DNA from: Desulfobacteraceae bacterium
Lineage (GTDB): Bacteria > Desulfobacterota > Desulfobacteria > Desulfobacterales > SG8-13
Direction: 5' to 3'
DNA: 8,201 nt
Assembly: GCA_029287875.1 (NCBI GenBank)
Contig: JARFQH010000187.1
Span: forward strand, 1 to 8,201
A model generated the notes under the pieces. The model made no database searches. It was not told where the DNA came from and worked only from the letters and a program-made list of their open reading frames with translations. Below, piece after piece: positions 1 to 7,200 of this stretch (within the stretch, counting starts at the first letter, position 1; every line of letters starts with the position of its first letter). A program made the position numbers and the translations under genes.

Positions 1-344
1 TTTTTGTTCAATCGAAATATGATGTTGCGAACTTTCTTTTCGTCGAATCCGGTTTTTTCCTTGATATCCGGCAGTCCGGCCCCCTGTTTGAATCCCTTTA
101 TTGCCTCAATGACCTGGTTGACGGCTGTCGAACCGCTGCGACCTTTTACTTTTTTGCCCCTGTTGTTCTTGATGGATACCTGGCGGCCACGTTTGGCGAT
201 TCTGCCCGTCGATTTCAGCAGTTTTTCGATTTGCTCCAGCTTGTTCATCAATTTGTCGACGTCTTTTTTGGTTGGAATGTTGTAAGTGTGCATAAAAAAC
301 TTCACCATTGCATCGAAACTAACGCTCTTGCCCTTGTGTCGCAT
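1..344 (-). CDS. Phasin-like helix plus winged-helix DNA-binding-like protein (3' end outside window)
   Basis: Reading leftwards from an ATG at 344-342, the frame stays open for 114 codons to the window edge with no stop, so the C-terminus is missing. A strong Shine-Dalgarno, GGAGGTG, lies about 5 nt before the ATG. Residues about 13-46 (motif NIPTKKDVDKLMNKLEQIEKLL) form a charged amphipathic helix of the kind seen in phasin/PhaE-like proteins, where PT-x-x-DV-D-x-L starts a coiled coil. Residues about 47-70 are a Lys/Arg/Gly-rich linker. Residues about 72-114 (VIEAIKGFKQG, then DIKEKTGFDEKKVRNIIFRL) look like the first helices and recognition helix of a winged-helix domain. I infer a small nucleoid- or granule-associated protein, or a transcription regulator, but the target is unknown. 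It is transcribed away from rsmA and has its own promoter-like site. I am confident the gene is real and only moderately confident of the domain names. Confidence 0.72.
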   Translation of the reverse strand, partial: MRHKGKSVSFDAMVKFFMHTYNIPTKKDVDKLMNKLEQIEKLLKSTGRIAKRGRQVSIKNNRGKKVKGRSGSTAVNQVIEAIKGFKQGAGLPDIKEKTGFDEKKVRNIIFRLNK

Positions 345-422
345 GTCTCACCTCCATCTGTTTTAAAACAAGTCGTTGATAATAAATAGAATAAAATTAC
401 TAGGCAAAATACAATTCGAACA

Positions 423-451
423 ATCGTAATGACTAACCACTAAAAAGTCAA
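423..451 (-). promoter_or_regulatory. Sigma-70-like promoter for the phasin/winged-helix gene
   Basis: On the minus strand the -35 box TTGACT (451-446) is followed by a 17-base spacer and the -10 box TACGAT (428-423). These match the consensus at 5/6 and 4/6 positions. Transcription would start near 416, giving a leader of about 70 nt, AT-rich up to the GGAGGTG ribosome binding site. Orientation, spacing and distance fit the gene starting at 344. Bases 452-537 between this site and the repeat at 538 show no gene or structure I can support. Confidence 0.5.
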
Positions 452-537
452 GCTGCCCACCTTGGTTACAACTTGATCTTCCGACTGCAAACTGATTAAA
501 TGCAACGGTGAGCAGGACTTCAAGACTTTGGCAGGTA

Positions 538-695
538 AGGGTTCACGAAAAAATAAGTTTGCAATTTTGGCCGATGAGGCGCCCGGCCGGCAAGGCGCGA
601 AAAAGCAGGCATATCTGGATATTCCGAGTTTGCGCAACGCGGCCGGACGGGATGGATCGGCGTCCAAAATGTGAAGTTATTTTTGAGGGAGCCCT
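538..695. repeat. Intergenic palindromic repeat, family A, copy 1
   Basis: This 158-bp non-coding element matches 7371-7529 at roughly 80% identity by eye, in the same orientation, from GGGTTCAC at one end to GAGCCCT at the other. It is itself one long imperfect inverted repeat. The left end (AGGGTTCACG, AAAAAATAAGTTT, AATTTTGG) matches the reverse complement of the right end (CCAAAAT, AAGTTATTTTT, GAGCCCT). Inner arms (GCCGAT with ATCGGC, CGCCCGGCCGG with CCGGACGGG) continue the pairing to a small loop near 619. It would fold into a hairpin of about 75 bp with bulges. It encodes no transposase and no convincing protein. It resembles a MITE or REP/BIME-like element, and I do not know a formal name. 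It ends 3 bp before the rsmA ATG. Confidence 0.8.
687..691 (+). promoter_or_regulatory. rsmA ribosome binding site inside the repeat end
   Basis: GGGAG at 687-691 sits 7 nt before the ATG at 699 and lies within the terminal arm of the family A repeat. If 699 is the true start, the repeat supplies the Shine-Dalgarno, and folding of the repeat could bury it. The competing site is AGGA at about 703-706, serving the ATG at 714 and lying outside the repeat. Confidence 0.45.
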
Positions 696-698
696 AAG

Positions 699-1565
699 AT
701 GAAGGAATCGGAAATGACGTCACCCAGGACCCTACTGCAGGCATGGAATATACGCGCGGACAAGCGACTCGGGCAACACTTTCTGACCGACCCCGCGACG
801 GCGGCCGTGATCGTGCAAGCCGCGGCAATCTCATCGCGGGATGTCGTGCTTGAAATCGGTGCCGGCCTCGGCGCCCTTACTATCCTGGCAGCCCGGCAAG
901 CTGCCAGGATTTACGCAGTTGAAAAAGACGCCCGCCTGGCGGACCTCTTGAGGGCAGAGTTCATGGCTAACGGGATTAATAATGTCGTCCTGATGAAAAA
1001 GAACATTCTAAGGGTCGATATCCGGGCCTTGGCGGCAGAGGCGGGCGTTCGGCTGGTGGTAATCGGAAATCTGCCCTACAATATCTCTTCCCAAATCCTG
1101 GTTCAGCTGATTTCTGTTCGGGAAGCCGTAAAGCAGGCCGTTTTGATGTTCCAGATGGAATTGGCCGAACGCTTGACGGCCGGCCCCGGCGGCAGGGATT
1201 ACGGTCGGCTTTCGGTAATGATTCAGTACTGTGCCGAGCTTAAGCCCGTCGGAAGGGTGACCGCAAATCGCTTCTTCCCGCGACCCAAGGTCGACTCGGC
1301 GGTTCTCTCGTTTGTCTTCAAAACCCAGTCAGCTCTTTCTCCGGAGGAAGAAGATTTTTTCTTTAAGGTTATCCGGGCGGCATTCAGCCGGCGGAGAAAA
1401 AAATTGCGAAATTCTCTTGCCGGTGGCGAGCTGGGGCTATCCACCGAAGCAGCTCAGCAGGCCCTCGAGCGGGCACACATCGACCCTTCGCGCCGCGCCG
1501 AGACCCTTGATGTGGCGGAATTTCTCGCACTGAGTGCGAGCGTGAACCGGACTCTGCGTCCCTGA
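699..1565 (+). CDS. rsmA: 16S rRNA (adenine1518-N6/adenine1519-N6)-dimethyltransferase RsmA (KsgA)
   Basis: This SAM-dependent enzyme dimethylates two adjacent adenines in the 3'-terminal helix-45 loop of 16S rRNA during late 30S assembly. The 288-residue product has the usual family length. Visible marks are LGQHFL at 24-29 (N-terminal signature), the SAM-binding glycine motif LEIGAGLGALT at 51-61, the acidic end of strand 2 (VEKD, 74-77), catalytic NLPY at 124-127, FFPRPKVDSAV at 192-202 and the basic C-terminal AAFSRRRKKLRNSL at 227-240, then RRAETL at 265-270. The motif usually written GDAL reads KNIL (101-104), a mild departure at an adenine-contacting position. Two starts are possible: the ATG at 699 has GGGAG 7 nt upstream, and the ATG at 714 has AGGA 7 nt upstream. 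I keep 699, but 714 is equally plausible because the family signature begins only at residue 24. It is not in an operon: the left neighbour is divergent and the right one convergent. Confidence 0.96.
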   Translation: MKESEMTSPRTLLQAWNIRADKRLGQHFLTDPATAAVIVQAAAISSRDVVLEIGAGLGALTILAARQAARIYAVEKDARLADLLRAEFMANGINNVVLMKKNILRVDIRALAAEAGVRLVVIGNLPYNISSQILVQLISVREAVKQAVLMFQMELAERLTAGPGGRDYGRLSVMIQYCAELKPVGRVTANRFFPRPKVDSAVLSFVFKTQSALSPEEEDFFFKVIRAAFSRRRKKLRNSLAGGELGLSTEAAQQALERAHIDPSRRAETLDVAEFLALSASVNRTLRP

Positions 1566-1583
1566 AACATCCAAGATTTTTTC

Positions 1584-1691
1584 GTAAGCGTTCACAAGGC
1601 ACCGCATCTGCTTTGTTGTCGGGCACTTGAAGTACAAAAGTACGTCTGCGCACCCGACGCCTTGCATCTGCGGCACCCTGTAAACGCTTAC
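1584..1691. repeat. Long intergenic palindrome, family B, between convergent genes
   Basis: This is a 108-bp inverted repeat with two arms of about 52 nt around the loop AAAA. The outer arm GTAAGCGTTCACA faces TGTAAACGCTTAC (12 of 13 pairable). Next, GGCACCGCATCTGC faces GCATCTGCGGCACC with some mismatches. Then GTCGGG faces CCCGAC, and GTAC-AAAA-GTAC closes the tip. No protein is supported here. It lies between the 3' ends of rsmA and the GAPDH gene, the expected place for a bidirectional transcription or RNA-end barrier. It lacks a T run directly after either arm, so it is not a classical intrinsic terminator. The shape (near-complete palindrome, tetraloop tip) suggests a dispersed genomic repeat, but only one copy is in the window. 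Confidence 0.72.
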
Positions 1692-1720
1692 AATGAGGTG
1701 GTTTGAAGCGCATCGGACTT

Positions 1721-1748
1721 TGCAACCCTGTGAACAGTTGCATTTTTT
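1721..1748 (+). terminator. Intrinsic terminator of rsmA
   Basis: TGCAAC at 1721-1726 pairs with GTTGCA at 1737-1742. An inner TG-TGAA-CA extends the stem after a CC bulge, and six T residues follow at 1743-1748. The site is 155 bp beyond the rsmA stop and ends exactly where the convergent GAPDH gene's stop codon (TAG, reverse complement at 1749-1751) begins. It reads only in the plus direction, since there is no T run on the other side. Confidence 0.6.
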
Positions 1749-3020
1749 CTACAGGTGCTCGGCCACACTGACCGTGCGGTCGCCCAGCATGTTGACGTAA
1801 CTGCCCATCTCGTTGTCGTACCACCCGTAGATAACGGCCTGCGTGACCGGGACCCGGATCAGAGTGTTGGCCAGTTGATCGATGACGTTTTGGTTTAGCC
1901 CCGGAACATTCGCCAGGTCGATGGAGACCTCTGCCGTGCGGGTATGGGTTTCGTAACCCTCTATGATGGCTGCCGCACGCGGCGCACCGATGATGTCTCC
2001 CGATACGTTTTGTTTTTCGGAATAGTGGAGATAACCGTTGGGATCGAGCTCCGCCGTGCGACGGTATACCGTGTTTATGGTCTCTCGCCGGATCGGTTCA
2101 CGGTTCGGCTCTTCCTGCAGGTCGACCACCAGTATGATCAACGAACCGGTGGCCGTCGGGATGCGGACTGATTCGGCGATGAAGCCGATCTGCCGCATTT
2201 CGGGAATCACCAGCCGCAAGGCCTTGGCCGCGCCGGTGGTCGTCAGGATGATGTTGTTCATGATGCTGCGGTTTTTGCGCAAATCTTTCTTCCCCGCCTG
2301 GGGCAACCGGTCGAGAACCGCCTGCGAACCGGTTGCAGCGTGAACCGTCGCCATGGAAGCGGTCAGAAATTTGTGCGGTCCGAAGTGATCCAGCAGCGGT
2401 TTTATCATGTGCGCCAGGCAGGTAGTGGTACAGGATGCATTGGAGATGATTCGGTGCCGCCGGGGATCATAGTCGTTGGTGTTGATCCCCATCACGGTGG
2501 TGACGGCATCCTCCGGCATCGTTCCGGGCAGATCGGCTTTCCGGTCCTTCATCTTGAAGGGCGCCGAGACGATGACTTTTTCGGCACCCGACTCGAGATG
2601 GCCCCGGACACTGCCGCCGGGGTGGTCGCTCGGCAGCGATGGGTCTATGAATCGTCCGGTCGTGTCCACCACCAGTCTGACCCCGCACTCCCGCCAGCCG
2701 ATGTCGACCGGGTTCCGGGCAGAGCGCAGTATCCTGACCCGCACGCCGTCGACCATGATCGTCCCCTGCGTCGCGTCGATTTCAGCGATCACCGGTACCG
2801 CATTGTAGCCGTGAAGATAGCAGCCCAGCAAACCGTAAGTGGAATCACGCTCCAGATAGTGGGCTACATCCTGCAGAGAAGAGCCGGCTTCACGACCGAT
2901 GTTTACCACAATTTCGTCGAAATACTTCCTTCCGACATGGTGCCAGACCGTTAACTTGCCGATCCGGCCCAAGCCATTGACGCCGAGTTTTAAGCCCTTT
3001 TCACCGGTAGCTGCACTCAT
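1749..3020 (-). CDS. Long-form glyceraldehyde-3-phosphate dehydrogenase-like protein
   Basis: Enzymes of this family oxidise glyceraldehyde 3-phosphate with phosphate and NAD(P)+ to 1,3-bisphosphoglycerate, or run in reverse. Seen here are the Rossmann motif GVNGLGRIG (13-21), the catalytic loop SNASCTTTC with Cys197, the activating histidine in TVHAAT (His227), a phosphate-site-like KNRSIMNN with TTTGAAKA (249-266), and a C-terminal GWYDNEMGSYVN (399-410). At 423 residues it is about 85 longer than the usual 330-340, with extra segments around residues 40-50, 125-145 and 320-350. Two substitutions stand out. The loop usually reading V-N-D (the Asp that binds the NAD ribose) reads V-N-I-G-R at 39-43, and SCTTN reads SCTTT. 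A relaxed or NADP preference is possible but unproved. The start at 3020 has AGGAG 8 nt upstream. It lies 139 nt after the dikinase-like gene and is probably co-transcribed with it. Family membership is certain; the exact physiological direction is not. Confidence 0.9.
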   Translation of the reverse strand: MSAATGEKGLKLGVNGLGRIGKLTVWHHVGRKYFDEIVVNIGREAGSSLQDVAHYLERDSTYGLLGCYLHGYNAVPVIAEIDATQGTIMVDGVRVRILRSARNPVDIGWRECGVRLVVDTTGRFIDPSLPSDHPGGSVRGHLESGAEKVIVSAPFKMKDRKADLPGTMPEDAVTTVMGINTNDYDPRRHRIISNASCTTTCLAHMIKPLLDHFGPHKFLTASMATVHAATGSQAVLDRLPQAGKKDLRKNRSIMNNIILTTTGAAKALRLVIPEMRQIGFIAESVRIPTATGSLIILVVDLQEEPNREPIRRETINTVYRRTAELDPNGYLHYSEKQNVSGDIIGAPRAAAIIEGYETHTRTAEVSIDLANVPGLNQNVIDQLANTLIRVPVTQAVIYGWYDNEMGSYVNMLGDRTVSVAEHL

Positions 3021-3159
3021 TGCCTTTTCTCCTGTCTGGGGCTAATACCCATTTTAGCGGATTGCACGCCGGGTTCGGCCCGCGCCCCTTGCCCATGGGC
3101 TGCGGCCCCGGTGTCTCCTTTGCCTTCCGTGCGGCCGACAAAACCGGCGGGTAGCCGTG
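3021..3159 (-). other. Intergenic spacer of the dikinase-GAPDH operon
   Basis: These 139 GC-rich bases hold the AGGAG ribosome site of the GAPDH gene at 3033-3029. I see no hairpin followed by T residues and no clear -35/-10 pair, which supports read-through from the upstream gene. Confidence 0.4.
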
Positions 3160-4254
3160 TTACTCTTCATTGATTTTCAGTTTTCCTAAATATACCGATC
3201 CCTCACGACCGTCAATGCTGATGAAATCTCCTGATTTTACGCACCTGTCCCTCAGAGTGAAACTCTTCTGCTTTTCGTTGCAGACCAACTCGCCGACACA
3301 GACCACGCAGTTTTTGCCCAGGCGGTGGGCCACGACGGAAGCATGGGAGGTCACACCGCCGCGGGCCGTCAGCAAACCGTCGGCCGCGTAGATTTCACGA
3401 ATGTCATCCGGGACGGTGTCGCTGCGGACCAGGATCAAGTGAGTACCAGGCTCCTCCCTGCGCCACTCGTCGATCTCCTCGAGGCTGAAGACCACCCGCC
3501 CGGTGAGGGCACCGCCGCCGATCCCGATTCCGTGCCCCAGGTAACACTCCTCGGTGATACCGATCAAATCGAAGGTCCGCACCCTTTTGCGTTCCCGCAT
3601 CGACATGTCGCGGCCCTGCAGCAGGAAGAGATCTTCAGCCGCCGGGGACTCGAACGTGAACTCCATCTCTTGCGGGGTCCATCCCTTCTCGTAGATGAGG
3701 TGGCCGGCCCAGCCTTTCAAAGCCGTGTAAATCTCCGGGAAATGGGTCTCCAAGGTGATGTCGGTCGGCCTCATTTCCACCTCTTGCTGATAGATTGAAA
3801 TCGGCAGGGTAATCACCAGGCCGGCGACGACGTCCTCCCCCTGATTGCCGAGGGTGAAATCGCCCCAGAGTTTCAGGGTTTCGCCCGGCCAACGGGGGTT
3901 GTGGGTGAAGAAGACACCGGAGCCGGAGTCTTGCGTCAGGTTGCCGTAAACCATCGACTGCACCGTCACGGCGGTGCCCCAGTCATCCGAGATACCCATG
4001 ATCCGGCGATAGGTTCTGGCTTTGTCGGACTCCCAGGAGTCGAAAACACTCTTAACGGTCATCGTCAGCTGGTCGAAGGGGTTTTCCGGCACCTCGATCC
4101 GGTTGTCCAGAAGCATCGATTTATAGGCCAGGGCCACCTTTTCATCTGCTCGCCTGTGAAATCCTTTTTGTAGGCGATGCCGGCGCGGCTTTTCAGTTCG
4201 CTGATGATGGCGTCGAAGTCGTCCCGTTCGAGGCCGAAGGCCATTCCGTAGCAC
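3160..4254 (-). CDS. 3' frame of the split dikinase-like gene: rest of ATP-grasp plus phosphohistidine domain
   Basis: The open frame gives 364 residues from an ATG at 4254, but its first 38 or so are an out-of-frame reading of the upstream frame. Native sequence begins near 4140 (KVALAYKSML) and runs 326 residues to the TAA at 3162-3160. Family marks in order, numbered in the restored protein, are SVFDSWESDKA (about 1102-1112), GVFFTHNP (about 1146-1153, as in PPDK VAFTRNP), GNQGEDVVAG (about 1169-1178, nearly identical to PPDK), LLQGRDM (about 1244-1250, as in MLQTRNG), and GGVTSHASVVAHRLGK with the phosphorylatable His1337. It ends about 50 residues after the mobile domain, so no PEP-binding barrel follows. 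If translated alone it would lack the nucleotide loop and should be inactive. An in-frame ATG at 4116 is available, but I see no convincing ribosome site for it. Confidence 0.85.
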   Translation of the reverse strand: MLRNGLRPRTGRLRRHHQRTEKPRRHRLQKGFHRRADEKVALAYKSMLLDNRIEVPENPFDQLTMTVKSVFDSWESDKARTYRRIMGISDDWGTAVTVQSMVYGNLTQDSGSGVFFTHNPRWPGETLKLWGDFTLGNQGEDVVAGLVITLPISIYQQEVEMRPTDITLETHFPEIYTALKGWAGHLIYEKGWTPQEMEFTFESPAAEDLFLLQGRDMSMRERKRVRTFDLIGITEECYLGHGIGIGGGALTGRVVFSLEEIDEWRREEPGTHLILVRSDTVPDDIREIYAADGLLTARGGVTSHASVVAHRLGKNCVVCVGELVCNEKQKSFTLRDRCVKSGDFISIDGREGSVYLGKLKINEE

Positions 4255-7200
4255 TGCAGAAACCGGCGGTAGTTGTCCCAGGCAAACCAGGCGTTTCCTG
4301 TTTCCGCAGCCTGTCCGGCGGCGATCTCCTCGTTGATGCCGACGTTCAGATAAGTGTCCATCATACCGGGTTGACTGATCGAAGACCCACTGCGAACCGA
4401 AAAGAGGAGCGGATTGTGGGGATTGCCGAAAGCCTTTCCGGTCATCTTCTCCAGCTTGATGATGTGACGGGCAATCTGGTCTTTGAGGTTCTGCTCCGCG
4501 GGCCGGTAGCTGTCGATGACCTTCCGGCAGCGATGCACCTCGGTGGTGATGATGAAACCCGGAGGAACCGGCAGACCCAGGCTCTTGAGCACGACCAGGT
4601 TAAAGCCTTTGTTCCCTAAATAAACCAGGCCGGTGATCCGGTTCTCCGGCTCGGAAATCGATGTCATGGCATTGTCGGGGTCGTAGAGCAGCAGTTGGTA
4701 CAGCTTGTCCCTGTTCAACTTGTCGGCCTGTTGGTAGAGGATGTTGAGGATGCGCCCGAGGAAACGGTCCAGTTGCTGAAGGCCCAGAGAGAGAGCGATC
4801 CGGTCTCTGAAAAAGATTTCCGAAATCCGGTGCTTGTTTTTCTCCCGGTCGATGTCCTCGTGAGTCTCTTTCGGCAGATATTTGCAGTGAATCTGATCGC
4901 CAGGCAGCCGGTCGATAATCTGACTCAGGTTTTCTTCGTGAACATTCTGGAAATAATCGTTGATGATGTTCTTGACCGCCGCGGCAAATCCCTTGAAGAT
5001 GTCGAGATATTGAGTAAACGTGAACCCTTGCACCTCCAGGGAATGGGCCAGCAGGTCGAGTTGTCTGTCTATTTCGACCGATGAGATGCCGTCCAGTCGC
5101 AAGGCCTTGTCGAAGAGTCGAATCCGGGCATAAATCTGGTAAAAGGTTGCCTTGGTGATCAGGCTCAGATCGATGCTGTCAATCAACTCCTCTAACAGCA
5201 CGTTGACCAGCGATTCGATGCGGTAAGTCAGCCCCAGGGCGTCGAATTTGAGTTCGTGGTAACTGCCGTACATGGAAGGAATATCGATCGTGATGTGCCG
5301 CTTCCTGTAAATGTCTTCCCGAATTTCAAACTTTTCCGATGCGAGGATAATCGATTTGAGCTGCCCCAGATAATCGAGCAAAACGAACAGTTTTTTCTTC
5401 AGATCCATCTCCGACAGGGCATTCCGGAGACGGTTGAGATCCGGGAAAGCCTCGGTCGACAACTGGGAGATGTGGCTTTTAAGTTCGATATAATCGATGC
5501 TGTATTTTTGATGGAGCAGTTTGTAAAACGCAATCAGCAGGGCGACCCGTTCACGATCAGCCTCGGTCACCTCACCGGACGAGTCGGCCATCATTCGGTG
5601 GAGTTGATCATCGGGAAGCGTGAGCAGCAGCTCTTGGCGGTCGATCCCCTTTTGCTTCAGCCCGGTCATGATTTTGTGAACCCCGTCGATGTAGGGGCCG
5701 TGCGTGTCGATCTGCTCGAAGACATCGGCAGGCACGACCTGCTTCAGCATTTTCTTGTCGCGCGTGGCCCAGAAATAGATGGTCGCCTCCATGAAGTCGA
5801 TGATCTGGTTGCTGCTCTCGACATGACTCTGTTTGCGCAGAAAATGGATGAGGACGTCGCGACGGCGTGAAATCTCGTCGATGCGCGTCGAGATGTCCCT
5901 GAGTTTTCCCTCGGCACCGATGTCGTTGAAATAGGCCGGGAAAAGACGGGTGAGCTGCTTGGCCAGGTTATACACCGGACCGATATCGCTGTTCAGAAAA
6001 CGGGTGATGTCCCGCGGAAAGAGATCGGTGTCTTTGATGAACACGCCGGAAAGGGCCAGGTGTATGATCAGCACCGAAATCAAACGGGTCGACCACTTGG
6101 GATTGCGTTCGATCAATTCGAGCCAGGTACGGATGTTTTGGATGTGGGCGCTGTTGACCCTGATCTGCCAGTCTTCACCGACGCCGCTGATACGGGGCGT
6201 CTGAAACGGCAGTTCGATGACATGATGGATAAAATAGTTGACCAGTTCACTGTCATCGGTCCGGTAAACCCCTTTGCCCATGTTCAATACGCAATTCAAG
6301 GCCGTGGCCGGGTAACTGACGGCCTGTTTTTGCAATATGGAGAAGGTTTTTTGAATCAGCCTGCGGATGTGCAGGTCCGTTTCGTTCGCGATAAGCCAGC
6401 TGACGGTTCGATTGATGTCTCTGAGGACCTCCTCGCGAATCATCGTCAGCCCTGAAATCGCCATCATGTGAAAAAGGAAGATAACTTTCCATTGATTCCC
6501 GTGTCTCTTGCCGCCGGCTTCGAGGAGTTTCTGCGGCATCTGCCGGTAGACCTCGACGAATTGACTGTATCCGTCCAGGGAGAGAAGCTCGCACAATAGC
6601 GTGCCGGAATCGGCGCGCTGTTGGGTGCCGATCTCATCGAGCCGGTGATTTAGGTCCGCTATCCGGCTGCGGGAAATGTCGGCAAATATGGATGAGATCT
6701 TTTTAAGATCTCCGACGGCATCCGCTTCCCGGGCTTCCTCTTCAAACCAGTCGCGCGGATCCCTGAGATTGATCCAATAGGCATAGGTGGTCCGAAAATA
6801 TCGTAATAACAACGCATTAAGGGCACCGAAACCGCTGTCCGTTTCTCCCGAGCGGTGCCATAGCAGTTCGCCCAAACGCTTGAGCTGGTAGAAGCTCTTC
6901 ACGAAAAGGAAAAAGGTGTTGTCATCCAGCTGACGGATGTCATCGAAGGCGTTGTCGAGAACCGGAATAAAACGATCGATACCGGAGTGGGATTCTTTGA
7001 TGATCTTCTGGAGAAATAAAACCAGGTTGTCGACGGCCTCGGTTTTGACCTCCTCCTCTCTGGTCGATTGGATGGCAGCCATGAAAATATCGACAAACAA
7101 CCCGGCCCCATTCGGTCCCGCCGAATGACTGTCCATCAGATGGAAGTATTCGAGACTATAACGTCTGGCTTCGGAAACAATGAAATTCCAGTTCCGGTAT

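Noticed and set aside
508..702. Short frames on both strands through family A copy 1 (also 7353-7568 and 7391-7624 through copy 2)
   Set aside because: The frames are not preserved between the two repeat copies, whereas the hairpin is, so the element is not protein-coding.
1384..1824. A 146-codon minus-strand open frame across the rsmA end, the family B palindrome and the GAPDH end
   Set aside because: It overlaps two established genes and the palindrome, and its translation has an Arg/Gln/His-rich non-native composition.
2340..2954. A 204-codon plus-strand open frame opposite the GAPDH gene
   Set aside because: It lies fully antisense to a gene with clear family motifs, its translation is rich in His/Arg/Gly/Asp in a low-complexity way, and it has no ribosome site. 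It is a shadow of GC-biased codon use.
3009..3104. A 31-codon minus-strand frame in the operon spacer ending just inside the GAPDH start (begins MGKGRGPNPAC)
   Set aside because: The only purine-rich site is about 18 nt upstream of its ATG, and there is no recognisable motif. It most likely reflects GC-rich spacer sequence.
4136..4145. Programmed -1 frameshifting at GAAAAGG
   Set aside because: The heptamer is not of the X-XXY-YYZ type, there is no obvious stimulatory hairpin, and the protein alignment needs exactly one added base with no alternative product of clear use. An indel is simpler.
5256..5870. A 204-codon plus-strand open frame opposite the dikinase-like gene
   Set aside because: It is antisense to the long helical coding region and matches no family I know. 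Long antisense frames are expected opposite such a gene.
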